Shown: positions 27,248 to 36,083 of the stretch, one piece after another | Layout of the letters: every line of letters starts with the position of its first letter | Position numbering within the stretch: the first letter of the stretch is position 1 | Notes under the pieces: generated by a model | What the model saw: the letters and a program-made list of their open reading frames with translations, nothing else | What the model was told of the DNA's origin: nothing | Databases searched by the model: none | NCBI RefSeq assembly: GCF_021654285.1 | Contig: NZ_JAKFZS010000010.1 | Span: 124,001-188,000, forward strand | DNA from: Pseudoalteromonas luteoviolacea | GTDB taxonomy: Bacteria > Pseudomonadota > Gammaproteobacteria > Enterobacterales > Alteromonadaceae | Direction: 5' to 3' | DNA length: 64,000 nt | Translations under genes and position numbers: made by a program

Positions 27248-30085
27248 ATGGATATTGACGGACTAAAACCGGAAACGCAGGCGCGCTTATCAATTGATGA
27301 GCAATTGAAGGCCTCTGGCTGGAAAATACAGACCTGGCCCAAGGTGAATCTTGGCGAAGGCTTGGGCGTAGCGGTCCGCGAGTATCCAATTGACAGTGGG
27401 AAAGGGCAATATACAGATAGTGCCGATTATTTGTTATTCGTTAACCGTTTAGCTGTTGGTGTTATCGAAGCAAAAAAAGATGAAACAATTCTTTCACAGG
27501 TGGAAGAGCAAACGCTTCGTTATGCCACTAGCAAAATCAAGTTCCGAAAAGAAGAAACGCCTTTATCGTTTCTATTTGAAGCAACAAGCCAAGTTATTCA
27601 TTTTACAGATTTGCGAGATCCGGCCCCGAGAGCTCGAGAACTATTCCATTTCTTTAAGCCGGAAACATTACAAGCGTGGTCCAAGCAAGAACACTCTTTA
27701 CGTAACAGCTTAAAGAACTCTATGCCAGAACTAGAGAAAGCAACTCTTCGCGATTGTCAGGTGAGTGCTATTTCCGGGCTCGAGAAATCGCTAGCTGAAA
27801 ATAGACCGCGTTCGCTGATACACATGGCAACAGGTGCGGGTAAAACCTTTACCGCTATTAATGCGGTCTACCGTTTGCTTAATCATGGTGGGGCGAAACG
27901 TATACTCTTTCTGGTAGACACTAGAAACTTAGGTAAACAAGCACAACAAGAGTTCCATGCGTTTAAACCGCAAGGTAAACAAACCTTTTTCCATGAGAAT
28001 CACATTGTTCAACGCTTAAATAGCAGCACCATAGACGATGCGGCTGAAGTGTGTATTTGTACCATTCAACGCATGTACTCTATCTTGAGTGGCAAGCCGA
28101 TAGATGAAAGTGCTGAAGATGTATCTCTACATGAAATTAAACAAAATCAACAACAGGGAAAGTTGGTTAAGTACAACCCAGCAGTACCTATCGAAACCTT
28201 TGATTTCATCATCGTTGATGAGTGCCACCGATCGATTTACAACTTGTGGAAGCAGGTACTCGATTACTTTGATGCTTTCACCATTGGTTTAACTGCCACA
28301 CCAGATAAGCGTACTTTTGGTTTCTTTAATGAAAACATTGTTGCTGAATACAGCTATGAGGATTCGGTGCTTGATGGCGTAAATGTTGGCTACGACGTTT
28401 ATGAGATAGAAACAGCAATTGGTAACAAAGGTGCTGAGCTAAAAGCTAAAGAGTGGCTAGATCATCGTGATAAACTCACCCGTACAAAACGTTGGGCGCA
28501 GGCTGAAGAAGATAGCAATTACACCAGCAAAGACCTTGACCGTTCGGTGGTCAATACAAGCCAAATTCGCCAAGTCATAAAAGCGATGAAAAGGGCGGTT
28601 GAAACAGAGATATTTCCCAATCGCAAAGAAGTACCGAAAACACTGATCTTTGCCAAGACAGACAGCCATGCTGATGACATCATTCAGGTTGTCCGTGAAG
28701 AATATGGCCAAGGAAACGAATTCTGCAAAAAGGTAACCTATAGCGCGAAAGACCCTGATGGTATTCTTAATGACTTTCGTAACGACTTTAACCCAAGGAT
28801 CACGGTTACCGTTGATATGATTGCAACGGGAACTGATGTAAAGCCACTCGAAATCTTGCTCTTTATGCGAGACGTGCGCAGCAAAGGCTATTACGAGCAA
28901 ATGAAAGGGCGTGGTGTACGTAGTTTGAGCTATGAGGATTTACATAATGTCAGTAAAAGCGCTACTACCGATAAGGACCGTTTTGTTCTTATTGACGCCG
29001 TTGGGGTGGAGAAATCTCTAAAAACAGAGAGTAGATCGTTAGAAAAAGCTCCTAATCTGTCAATGAAAGACTTATTACAAGGTGTGGCGATGGGGCATAG
29101 AGACGATGACACCATCCAAAGTTTGGCCAGTCGTTTAACGCGGTTAGCTAAACAGCTCGATAAACGGGGTTTAGATAAAGTAGAAAAGATCGCAGGTAAA
29201 CCATTACCACAACTAGCTAGAGAATTACTCACTGCGATTGACCCTGATGCTATCACTAAACAAGCATTAACCAATGCGAAAAAGGCAGGGATCACACGTA
29301 GTGAAGAAACCCTAACCGATAGCGAGCGTCAAACAGCGAAAGAGCAACTTGTCGACCAAGCTTGCCAAAGTTTTGATAATCCAGAAACACGTGATGTGAT
29401 TGAATCAGCTCGCCGTAACCGCGAACAGCTTATTGATCACATCAATCTAGATACCGTCACGTATTCTGGTTATAGCAGCCAAGCCGCGGATGATGCTGAA
29501 AAGATGATTCAAACCTTTAAAGACTTTATCAAACAACATAAAGACGATATCCAGGCATTAAGTTTCTTCTACCAGCAACCTTATCAACGTAGAGGGTTAA
29601 CATTCGCTATGCTAGAAGAATTGCACCAAGCGTTAAACAAGCCACCATTGCTACTTACAACGGAAAAGCTCTGGACTGCCTACGAGCGATTTAATCAAAG
29701 CGATGGTAATAACAAGAAGAATACAAACACGCGACGACAACTAACCGATATAATATCACTAATCAGGTTTGCCATCGGCTTAGATACAGAGTTGAAACCT
29801 TTTGCTGAACAGGTTGATGCTAAGTTTAAAAAATGGATCTTCCGTCACAATGCCCAACGATCCACTGCCTTTACCGAGCAACAGACTCAGTGGTTACGTT
29901 TGATTAAAGACCATATTTCCGTCAGCTGTTTTATAGAACGTGATGACTTTGACTACAGCCCTTTTTCCGATCACGGTGGCTTACAAAAAGCGTGGGGTTT
30001 ATTCTCCGTTAGTAATGAGAACAACGGCGACAGAAACGAATTAGATAGCCTATTGGCTGAATTGAATCAGGAATTAATTGCGTGA
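27248..30085 (+). CDS. hsdR: type I restriction enzyme, R subunit
   Basis: 945 residues. The N-terminal nuclease domain has SADYLLF and GVIEAKKDE (D60, E74, K76: PD-ExK). The motor has Walker A ATGAGKT (194-200), DECH (324-327) and TATPDKRT. An EcoEI-type C-terminal region follows (TDSERQTAKEQLVDQ...FYQQPYQRRGLTFAMLEELHQAL). It translocates DNA and cuts unmethylated DNA when bound to the M/S complex. Its stop overlaps the hsdS GTG start by 4 bases. Confidence 0.95.
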   Translation: MDIDGLKPETQARLSIDEQLKASGWKIQTWPKVNLGEGLGVAVREYPIDSGKGQYTDSADYLLFVNRLAVGVIEAKKDETILSQVEEQTLRYATSKIKFRKEETPLSFLFEATSQVIHFTDLRDPAPRARELFHFFKPETLQAWSKQEHSLRNSLKNSMPELEKATLRDCQVSAISGLEKSLAENRPRSLIHMATGAGKTFTAINAVYRLLNHGGAKRILFLVDTRNLGKQAQQEFHAFKPQGKQTFFHENHIVQRLNSSTIDDAAEVCICTIQRMYSILSGKPIDESAEDVSLHEIKQNQQQGKLVKYNPAVPIETFDFIIVDECHRSIYNLWKQVLDYFDAFTIGLTATPDKRTFGFFNENIVAEYSYEDSVLDGVNVGYDVYEIETAIGNKGAELKAKEWLDHRDKLTRTKRWAQAEEDSNYTSKDLDRSVVNTSQIRQVIKAMKRAVETEIFPNRKEVPKTLIFAKTDSHADDIIQVVREEYGQGNEFCKKVTYSAKDPDGILNDFRNDFNPRITVTVDMIATGTDVKPLEILLFMRDVRSKGYYEQMKGRGVRSLSYEDLHNVSKSATTDKDRFVLIDAVGVEKSLKTESRSLEKAPNLSMKDLLQGVAMGHRDDDTIQSLASRLTRLAKQLDKRGLDKVEKIAGKPLPQLARELLTAIDPDAITKQALTNAKKAGITRSEETLTDSERQTAKEQLVDQACQSFDNPETRDVIESARRNREQLIDHINLDTVTYSGYSSQAADDAEKMIQTFKDFIKQHKDDIQALSFFYQQPYQRRGLTFAMLEELHQALNKPPLLLTTEKLWTAYERFNQSDGNNKKNTNTRRQLTDIISLIRFAIGLDTELKPFAEQVDAKFKKWIFRHNAQRSTAFTEQQTQWLRLIKDHISVSCFIERDDFDYSPFSDHGGLQKAWGLFSVSNENNGDRNELDSLLAELNQELIA

Positions 30086-31827
30086 GTGAAATAGATAATT
30101 TGCCCCAAGGGTGGGAGCAGTCAAAGATTGGCGAAGTATGTGAGCCATCTCAATACGGCTACACAGCTAAAGCAGGTGCTCATGGCAATTACCATTACCT
30201 TCGTACCACTGATATTACAAAAAAAGAGCTAAACTGGGAAAACGTACCGTTTTGTGAAATTTCAGACGAGGATGCTAAAAAGTATCTTTTAAAAGATAAT
30301 GATGTAGTTATCTCACGCGCTGGTTCAATCGGCTATTCATATTTAATATCAAAAGCTGAAAAGTCCGTTTTTGCATCATATCTAATAAGATTTCGTCCCT
30401 TATTAAATCCAAAGTACTTCAGGTATTTTTTAGACTCTCAGCAGTATTGGAATGCTATCTCAGAGGGAAGCTCGGGAATTGCTGTTCAAAACGTGAACGC
30501 TAAAACACTTTCTCTTATTGATTTACCAATTGCTCCAGAAAAGGAACAAAGCCGAATTGTCGAAAAGTTAGATGAGACATTTTCGGAACTCGACTCTGGA
30601 GTAAAAGAGCTTGAATCAGCGAAAATAAAACTTACTCAATACCGTCAATCATTACTAAAAAGTGCCGTTGAAGGCTCGCTTACACAAAAATGGCGAGAAG
30701 TTAACAGCGGAAGTATTAAGGAAACTGGAGCTCAACTATTAGAGCGAATCCTTACCGAACGTCGTGAACGTTGGGAACAACAAAAACTGGCAGAGTTTAA
30801 AGCTAAAGAGAAAAAGCCACCTAAAAACTGGCAAGCTAAATACCCTGAGCCGACAAGTCCGGAAGTCGAAGGTTTACCAGAGTTACCAGATGGCTGGGTG
30901 TGGGCAAGTTTGGATATGATCATTAATAATGTAGAAGCTGGCAAAAGCTTCAAATGTTTGGAACGACCACCTGAGAGCGGTGAGTATGGTGTGGTTAAAG
31001 TAAGCGCTGTGACTTGGGGGGAGTATGATGAACAAGAAAGTAAAACGTGTACACGCTCCGACCTAGAGAACGATAATATTCTTATCGAAGAAGACGACTT
31101 TTTATTTTCTAGAGCGAATACCACTGAGCTTGTAGGCGCATGTGTAATTGCAAAGCATGTTACGAAAAAGGTAATGCTTAGCGATAAAATACTCAGACTA
31201 CAATTCGTTGAAGACAAGTTGAAGTTTTGGCTCCTTCAATTCATGCGAGGAGAGCTTGGGCGTACTCAGATAGAGCATGCCGCTACAGGTAACCAGGCTT
31301 CAATGAAAAACGTTGCTCAGGGAAAACTTCTTAAATTCGCAGTGCCGTTACCTCCTTTAAGTGAAGTGGAAGAAGTACAAAGTAATTTAACTAGTGCTTT
31401 TCAATATATAACTAACAGCACCTCTGAAGCAGACATAACGTTGAAGTTTTTAAATGCTCAGCGTAAAAATATACTTAAATCAGCTTTTTCAGGACAACTA
31501 GTACCTCAAGATCCTGCTGATGAACCTGCTTCTACATTACTCGAAAAAATAAAAATAGAGCGTGAAGAGCTTGCAAGAATAGCCAAACCTAAACGAACGA
31601 AGAAAGTGCAAACTATGAAAAAAATCACTAGAGATAACGTTGCTAAGTGGGTAAGTGAATATAAAGAAAGCAGCTTTACCTTTGAAGAATTACAAAAATC
31701 CTTTCAAGGTGATTATGATCAGTTAAAAGATTGCATATTTGACATGTTAAGTGAAGACAAGCCGGTAATTATCCAGGTGTTTGATCAGGAAATTGATTCA
31801 ATTAAATTCGTAAAGGAAGGCAAATGA
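30082..31827 (+). CDS. hsdS: type I restriction enzyme, specificity subunit
   Basis: 581 residues beginning with GTG. Two target-recognition domains (about 1-160 and 265-435) each end in a coiled-coil spacer (EQSRIVEKLDETFSELDSGVKELESAKIKLTQYRQSLLKSAVEG and LKFLNAQRKNILKSAFSGQLVPQDPADEPASTLLEKIKIERE). About 75 extra C-terminal residues (MKKITRDNVAKWVSEYK...IQVFDQEIDSIKF) go beyond the usual HsdS end and look like a small appended helical domain. The stop overlaps the next gene by 4 bases. Confidence 0.93.
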   Translation: MSEIDNLPQGWEQSKIGEVCEPSQYGYTAKAGAHGNYHYLRTTDITKKELNWENVPFCEISDEDAKKYLLKDNDVVISRAGSIGYSYLISKAEKSVFASYLIRFRPLLNPKYFRYFLDSQQYWNAISEGSSGIAVQNVNAKTLSLIDLPIAPEKEQSRIVEKLDETFSELDSGVKELESAKIKLTQYRQSLLKSAVEGSLTQKWREVNSGSIKETGAQLLERILTERRERWEQQKLAEFKAKEKKPPKNWQAKYPEPTSPEVEGLPELPDGWVWASLDMIINNVEAGKSFKCLERPPESGEYGVVKVSAVTWGEYDEQESKTCTRSDLENDNILIEEDDFLFSRANTTELVGACVIAKHVTKKVMLSDKILRLQFVEDKLKFWLLQFMRGELGRTQIEHAATGNQASMKNVAQGKLLKFAVPLPPLSEVEEVQSNLTSAFQYITNSTSEADITLKFLNAQRKNILKSAFSGQLVPQDPADEPASTLLEKIKIEREELARIAKPKRTKKVQTMKKITRDNVAKWVSEYKESSFTFEELQKSFQGDYDQLKDCIFDMLSEDKPVIIQVFDQEIDSIKFVKEGK

Positions 31828-33437
31828 AACTCGTTAGGCTGAAAATTATAGATGCTGATACTTGTGGTGGTTTGTTAAATAACGTTGAAATAAATTTCCG
31901 AAATAGCGAGATTGAAACGGATAGATTTTCACCATTATGTTTGATTGGCCCAAATGGTACAGGTAAATCACAAGTATTACAGATTATTGCTGAGATATTT
32001 CAAGCTGTATTTTCTGAGTTTCTACCAGAGGAAGAGCAAGGCACAGCAAACAAGCAGATCCAGTTTGAACTCGAATATTTTATTGCTGATAGCAAGGAAA
32101 AGATCCATCTGGTAAAGATACAAAGGCGTAAAGTTGGTAAAAAATTACCTGAAATTGCAGTTGAAGAGCTTATTGATGCTAAATGGGAATTAATTTCTGA
32201 CCAATCTAAAGTAGTGAGCTTATTGCCTTCGAAGATTATAGGTTATACATCTGGCGACAATGAAACCTTAAGTATTCCTTTTTTTGTAAGTAGGGCTGGC
32301 TATGCAAATCAAGTAAGAACTAATGCTACTAAAGATGAACTAAAATCGAAACCAATCCTAGACTCTAGAATGCTATTGATCGATTACAGTACCAACTTGG
32401 AAGTTTTAGTAGCTAACTTACTCCTAAATCCAACTAATGTTAGACAAAGCTTAACTGAGAAGTCTAACTTGGAAAAGCTGAGATCATTTCGTTGCGTTAT
32501 TCAAAGAAAACATACGGCTGCTCCCAGTGGTGGTGTGCAATTAACGGATGAATTAGATAGTTATATTGAGTACTTGAAGCGTTGTGCAACTTGTTTTATC
32601 TATGATGAACAAACATGGTCATGGACGTTTGACTTCTATGTTCAGAATGCGACTAACACAGCTTTTAAACATTACTGGAAAGGAGGGGCTTTAGAGCTAT
32701 ATTCTTGTTTTCATAAATTAGCAATGTTGAATGATCTCATTATTCCAGCGAAAGATAGAGCGGCATATGTAAAAGGCGTAGAACAGAGACGATTTGCGTC
32801 TAGGTTACCAGAACCGATGGAGCGCGAAAAAGTTTTTCGGTTTGAGCGTGTTGAGTTTATTTCACAGAAGAGTAATAAGCCTGTTGACTATGTTTCTCTT
32901 TCAGACGGAGAGCACCAATTTGCACAACTATTAGGGACACTATGCATGGCATCATTCCCTAATGTATTGTTTCTACTAGATGAACCGGAAAGCCATTTTA
33001 ATCCTAAATGGAGAGTCGAATTCATATCGAACATAATGAACTTACCGACCGCCAGCAAAGAGAAGTGTAAGAATGAAGGAAAGCGTTCTGAAAATTCATT
33101 AGCGTCTATGCAAGACTGCCTGATAACTACGCACTCTCCATTTGTTCCTTCAGATATGGATAGAAAAAACGTAATAATATTTAGTAAGAATGATAAAGGA
33201 GTAATTGAATCACGACCTCCGAGAATTCAGACGTTTGGCAGTAAATTTGATGCGATTCTTGCTGAGTGTTTTGATATTTCACCACAAATATCAGGGGTGC
33301 CAAGAGATCAAATTAAAGAGTTAATGGCAAGTGGTACAAAACAAGACCTCCAAGAAGCAGTAGCGAATTTAGGCGAATCACCAGAACGAATGAAATTAGC
33401 AGCAAAATTAGCATTAATTTCTAGTGAGGATAGTTAA
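31824..33437 (+). CDS. ABC-type ATPase embedded in the restriction operon (PtuA-like)
   Basis: 537 residues. Walker A GPNGTGKS (42-49), signature LSDGEHQ (359-365), Walker B VLFLLDEPE (381-389), H-loop THSPF (436-440). The ~300-residue insert between the A and signature motifs is mostly unrecognised. The OLD/RecF/PtuA class has this arrangement. No TOPRIM domain is visible, so nuclease activity would have to come from the partner at 33437. ATGA overlap with hsdS and a 1-base TAATG overlap with the HNH gene indicate a tightly coupled unit. AAA ATPases of this sort next to restriction genes are known; the pairing with an HNH partner resembles Septu (PtuA/PtuB). Confidence 0.8.
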   Translation: MKLVRLKIIDADTCGGLLNNVEINFRNSEIETDRFSPLCLIGPNGTGKSQVLQIIAEIFQAVFSEFLPEEEQGTANKQIQFELEYFIADSKEKIHLVKIQRRKVGKKLPEIAVEELIDAKWELISDQSKVVSLLPSKIIGYTSGDNETLSIPFFVSRAGYANQVRTNATKDELKSKPILDSRMLLIDYSTNLEVLVANLLLNPTNVRQSLTEKSNLEKLRSFRCVIQRKHTAAPSGGVQLTDELDSYIEYLKRCATCFIYDEQTWSWTFDFYVQNATNTAFKHYWKGGALELYSCFHKLAMLNDLIIPAKDRAAYVKGVEQRRFASRLPEPMEREKVFRFERVEFISQKSNKPVDYVSLSDGEHQFAQLLGTLCMASFPNVLFLLDEPESHFNPKWRVEFISNIMNLPTASKEKCKNEGKRSENSLASMQDCLITTHSPFVPSDMDRKNVIIFSKNDKGVIESRPPRIQTFGSKFDAILAECFDISPQISGVPRDQIKELMASGTKQDLQEAVANLGESPERMKLAAKLALISSEDS

Positions 33438-34504
33438 TGTTTGTTAATTACCCGGTTGATGCAGCACTAGATAATAATTTTGTTCATGAAAGTATTTACG
33501 AAGCGATTGCTCTTATTTTTGATAATCTTAATAGGGGAGCCGTAGTACCTGATTGGCCATTAATATTACCTGAAAGGCATAGAGCAAAATTAAGCTCTCG
33601 AAGAAAACTGCGTGACTTGCTAGTAGAATTAAAAAATATTGCAGCCCAACAAACAGAGGCGCGACGAAGTGCAGTATTGGCCTTTATTAATACTCAAAAT
33701 AGCATTGATGAGTTATTAAGCGGAGCTATAGTACCACCAGCTGTAACAGATGATGAACGGCCATTTATCGATTGCTTACAAAGAGTATTTATAGAAGGGT
33801 TTAGTTTGTTAACAAAGACTAAATCTAGAGATACGCATTACAAAGCTATTTATGACTCTTTGACTAACAAAACTTGTCCTTTTTGTGGGTATGAACCTTT
33901 CGAAGCTCCAGGATTAAAAAGGGAAGATGAAGATCATTATTTGTTAAAAGATATTTATGTAACTTCTGCTGCAAATCTATTCAACTTAGTTCCTATGGGA
34001 GGGAAGTGCAATAAAAGTTATAAACTTCAGCAAGATATAATTGTTAAAAACAATGCTGGGAGAAAAGCTTTAAATCCCTATGGAAACGTCAAAGCGGAGA
34101 TTTGCCTGAGTAGAACACCGGTTATAACACTGCTTGATGAGAAGCCTGATTGGATTATCTCGATTTCGCCAGATATAGAAGAAACTAGAACGTGGAATGA
34201 GGTTTTTTCGGTAGAAAAGCGTCTCAAGGAAACCGTCTTATCATCTAACTACCAGCAAGTCCTAGGTGAGATCGGCGGATACTTAGCGTCCCTGGATCTA
34301 AATAAAAATAGTACAAATGCTGAAATTTTAGTCGGGTTAAGAAAGTATGAGGCTTTGAAAAGGGATTACCCACCGCAAGGCTTAGGCTTCCTTACAGATA
34401 AGGTGGCCAAAATGATTAATCATTACTTCGAAGCAGAAAACCCACTTGTGTTAGCATTAATTAAAGATGGCTTGCCAGTAGCTCAAGAAGAGCAAGTCGC
34501 ATAG
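33437..34504 (+). CDS. HNH-like nuclease partner (PtuB-like)
   Basis: 355 residues. The first ~125 residues are helical and unrecognised. Then C147-x2-C150 (CPFCGY), DEDHY (D166, H167), N183 in LFNLVP, and C191-N192 in KCNKSYK make an HNH/HNN fold. The second zinc-knuckle Cys (usually C-x2-C-N) is a Gly (MGGKCN), so only three of four zinc ligands are visible. The C-terminal ~150 residues are unrecognised. It starts on the last base of the ATPase stop and ends 18 bases before hsdM. Confidence 0.75.
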   Translation: MFVNYPVDAALDNNFVHESIYEAIALIFDNLNRGAVVPDWPLILPERHRAKLSSRRKLRDLLVELKNIAAQQTEARRSAVLAFINTQNSIDELLSGAIVPPAVTDDERPFIDCLQRVFIEGFSLLTKTKSRDTHYKAIYDSLTNKTCPFCGYEPFEAPGLKREDEDHYLLKDIYVTSAANLFNLVPMGGKCNKSYKLQQDIIVKNNAGRKALNPYGNVKAEICLSRTPVITLLDEKPDWIISISPDIEETRTWNEVFSVEKRLKETVLSSNYQQVLGEIGGYLASLDLNKNSTNAEILVGLRKYEALKRDYPPQGLGFLTDKVAKMINHYFEAENPLVLALIKDGLPVAQEEQVA

Positions 34505-34522
34505 TTTAAATAGGTTGAAGTG

Positions 34523-36061
34523 ATGAATGCACCAGCATTAGTACAAAAAGTTTGGAATTACTGTCATACATTGCGTGATGACGGCGTAGGGTATGGTGAC
34601 TACTTAGAACAGCTCACATATCTACTGTTTTTAAAAATGGCACATGAGTATGCACAACCTCCATACTCAAGGGATACCAAAGTTCCTACAGAGTTCAATT
34701 GGGAAACGTTGCAGGGGTTAAAAGGCGAGAAGCTAGAAGAACAGTACCGTAAGGTGTTAAAAAACCTAGCAAAAGAAAGTGGTATGATTGGTGCGATTTT
34801 CTATAAATCTGAAAACAAGATCCCCGATCCTGCTAAGTTAGCTCGTATCGTTAAAATGATTAACGATGAAAACTGGATCAGTTTAGATTCAGACGCTAAA
34901 GGTGATCTGTACGAAGGCTTATTACAGAAGAATGCGGAAGATACAAAAAGTGGTGCTGGTCAGTACTTTACGCCACGTGCATTGATCGACGCTATGCTGG
35001 CTTGTGTTCGACCGGAGCCAAAGAAAACCATCTCTGACCCAGCTTGTGGCACAGGTGGATTCTTCTTAACAGCCAGTGACTGGATAACCTATGGTGACGA
35101 ACATTGGATTGAAAAAGGCATGAGCCACTGGAATCCATCAAAGCATGATGAAAGTATTATAGCAAAATCGAAGCTAAACAAAGACCAAGTCAAGTTTCTG
35201 CGTGACGAAACCTTCCGTGGTAATGAGATTGTTCCATCGACTCGCCGTATGTGTCTGATGAACTTGTTCCTTCACAATATCGGTAGTATTGATGGTGAGC
35301 CTGAAGTAGAGCGCGCTGATGCATTGCTAACGCCTATTAAAGGGGAAGATAAGGTTGACTACGTATTAGCCAATCCTCCTTTTGGTAAGAAAAGCAGCAT
35401 GACCATTACTAATGCTGAAGGTGGTGAAGATAAGGATGCTCTAACCTATGAGCGTCAGGACTTTTGGGCGACAACCACCAACAAACAATTGAACTTCTTG
35501 CAGCATATTGTTTCGAGCTTAAAAGACACAGGTAAAGCCGCAGTAGTCTTGCCTGATAACGTGTTATTTGAAGGTGGGGCAGGTGAGCGCATACGCCGTA
35601 AGTGGCTAAACAACTGCGATGTACATACGATTTTACGATTACCAACAGGTATCTTCTATGCCAATGGTGTTAAAGCAAACGTAGTCTTTTTTGATAATGC
35701 TGTTCGTGACGAAAAAGTCCATACCAAAGGTATTTGGTTTTATGACTTGAGAACAAATAAGCACTTCACACTGAAACAACGTCCAATGATGCTGAGCGAT
35801 CTGAAAGACTTTATTCAATGCTACAACCCAGACAACCGTCATGAGCGCGAAGAGACTGAGCGATTCAAATACTACAGCTATGATGAGTTAATCAACCGTG
35901 ACAAAGCTAGCTTGGATGTGTTTTGGCTCAAAGATGATAGCCTAGACAACTTAGATAACGTGCCTGCGCCAGATATTTTGCAGCAAGAGATTATAGATCA
36001 TCTAGAAGCAGCATTAGCTTCATTCAAAGATGTAGCGTCGGGCTTGCCAGTCAGTAAATAA
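34523..36061 (+). CDS. hsdM: type I restriction enzyme, modification subunit
   Basis: 512 residues from ATG 34523 (a GTG at 34520 is adjacent). N-terminal HsdM_N helical domain, then N6-adenine methyltransferase motifs: I DPACGTGGF (173-181) and IV NPPF (285-288), preceded by GAGQYFTPRALIDAML. It methylates adenine within the HsdS-defined target and is needed for restriction. It is placed last, after the ATPase/HNH pair instead of next to hsdS. Confidence 0.95.
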   Translation: MNAPALVQKVWNYCHTLRDDGVGYGDYLEQLTYLLFLKMAHEYAQPPYSRDTKVPTEFNWETLQGLKGEKLEEQYRKVLKNLAKESGMIGAIFYKSENKIPDPAKLARIVKMINDENWISLDSDAKGDLYEGLLQKNAEDTKSGAGQYFTPRALIDAMLACVRPEPKKTISDPACGTGGFFLTASDWITYGDEHWIEKGMSHWNPSKHDESIIAKSKLNKDQVKFLRDETFRGNEIVPSTRRMCLMNLFLHNIGSIDGEPEVERADALLTPIKGEDKVDYVLANPPFGKKSSMTITNAEGGEDKDALTYERQDFWATTTNKQLNFLQHIVSSLKDTGKAAVVLPDNVLFEGGAGERIRRKWLNNCDVHTILRLPTGIFYANGVKANVVFFDNAVRDEKVHTKGIWFYDLRTNKHFTLKQRPMMLSDLKDFIQCYNPDNRHEREETERFKYYSYDELINRDKASLDVFWLKDDSLDNLDNVPAPDILQQEIIDHLEAALASFKDVASGLPVSK

Positions 36062-36083
36062 AGTTATACCACCATCATAGCAA

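Noticed and set aside
31824..34504. A PrrC- or RloC-type anticodon nuclease nested in the hsd operon.
   Set aside because: The partner shows zinc-knuckle and DHY/N/CN HNH landmarks rather than HEPN motifs, and the ATPase has no fused nuclease.
31824..34504. A retron-associated Septu system (such as Ec78).
   Set aside because: No reverse transcriptase or msr/msd-like repeat is present in the island.
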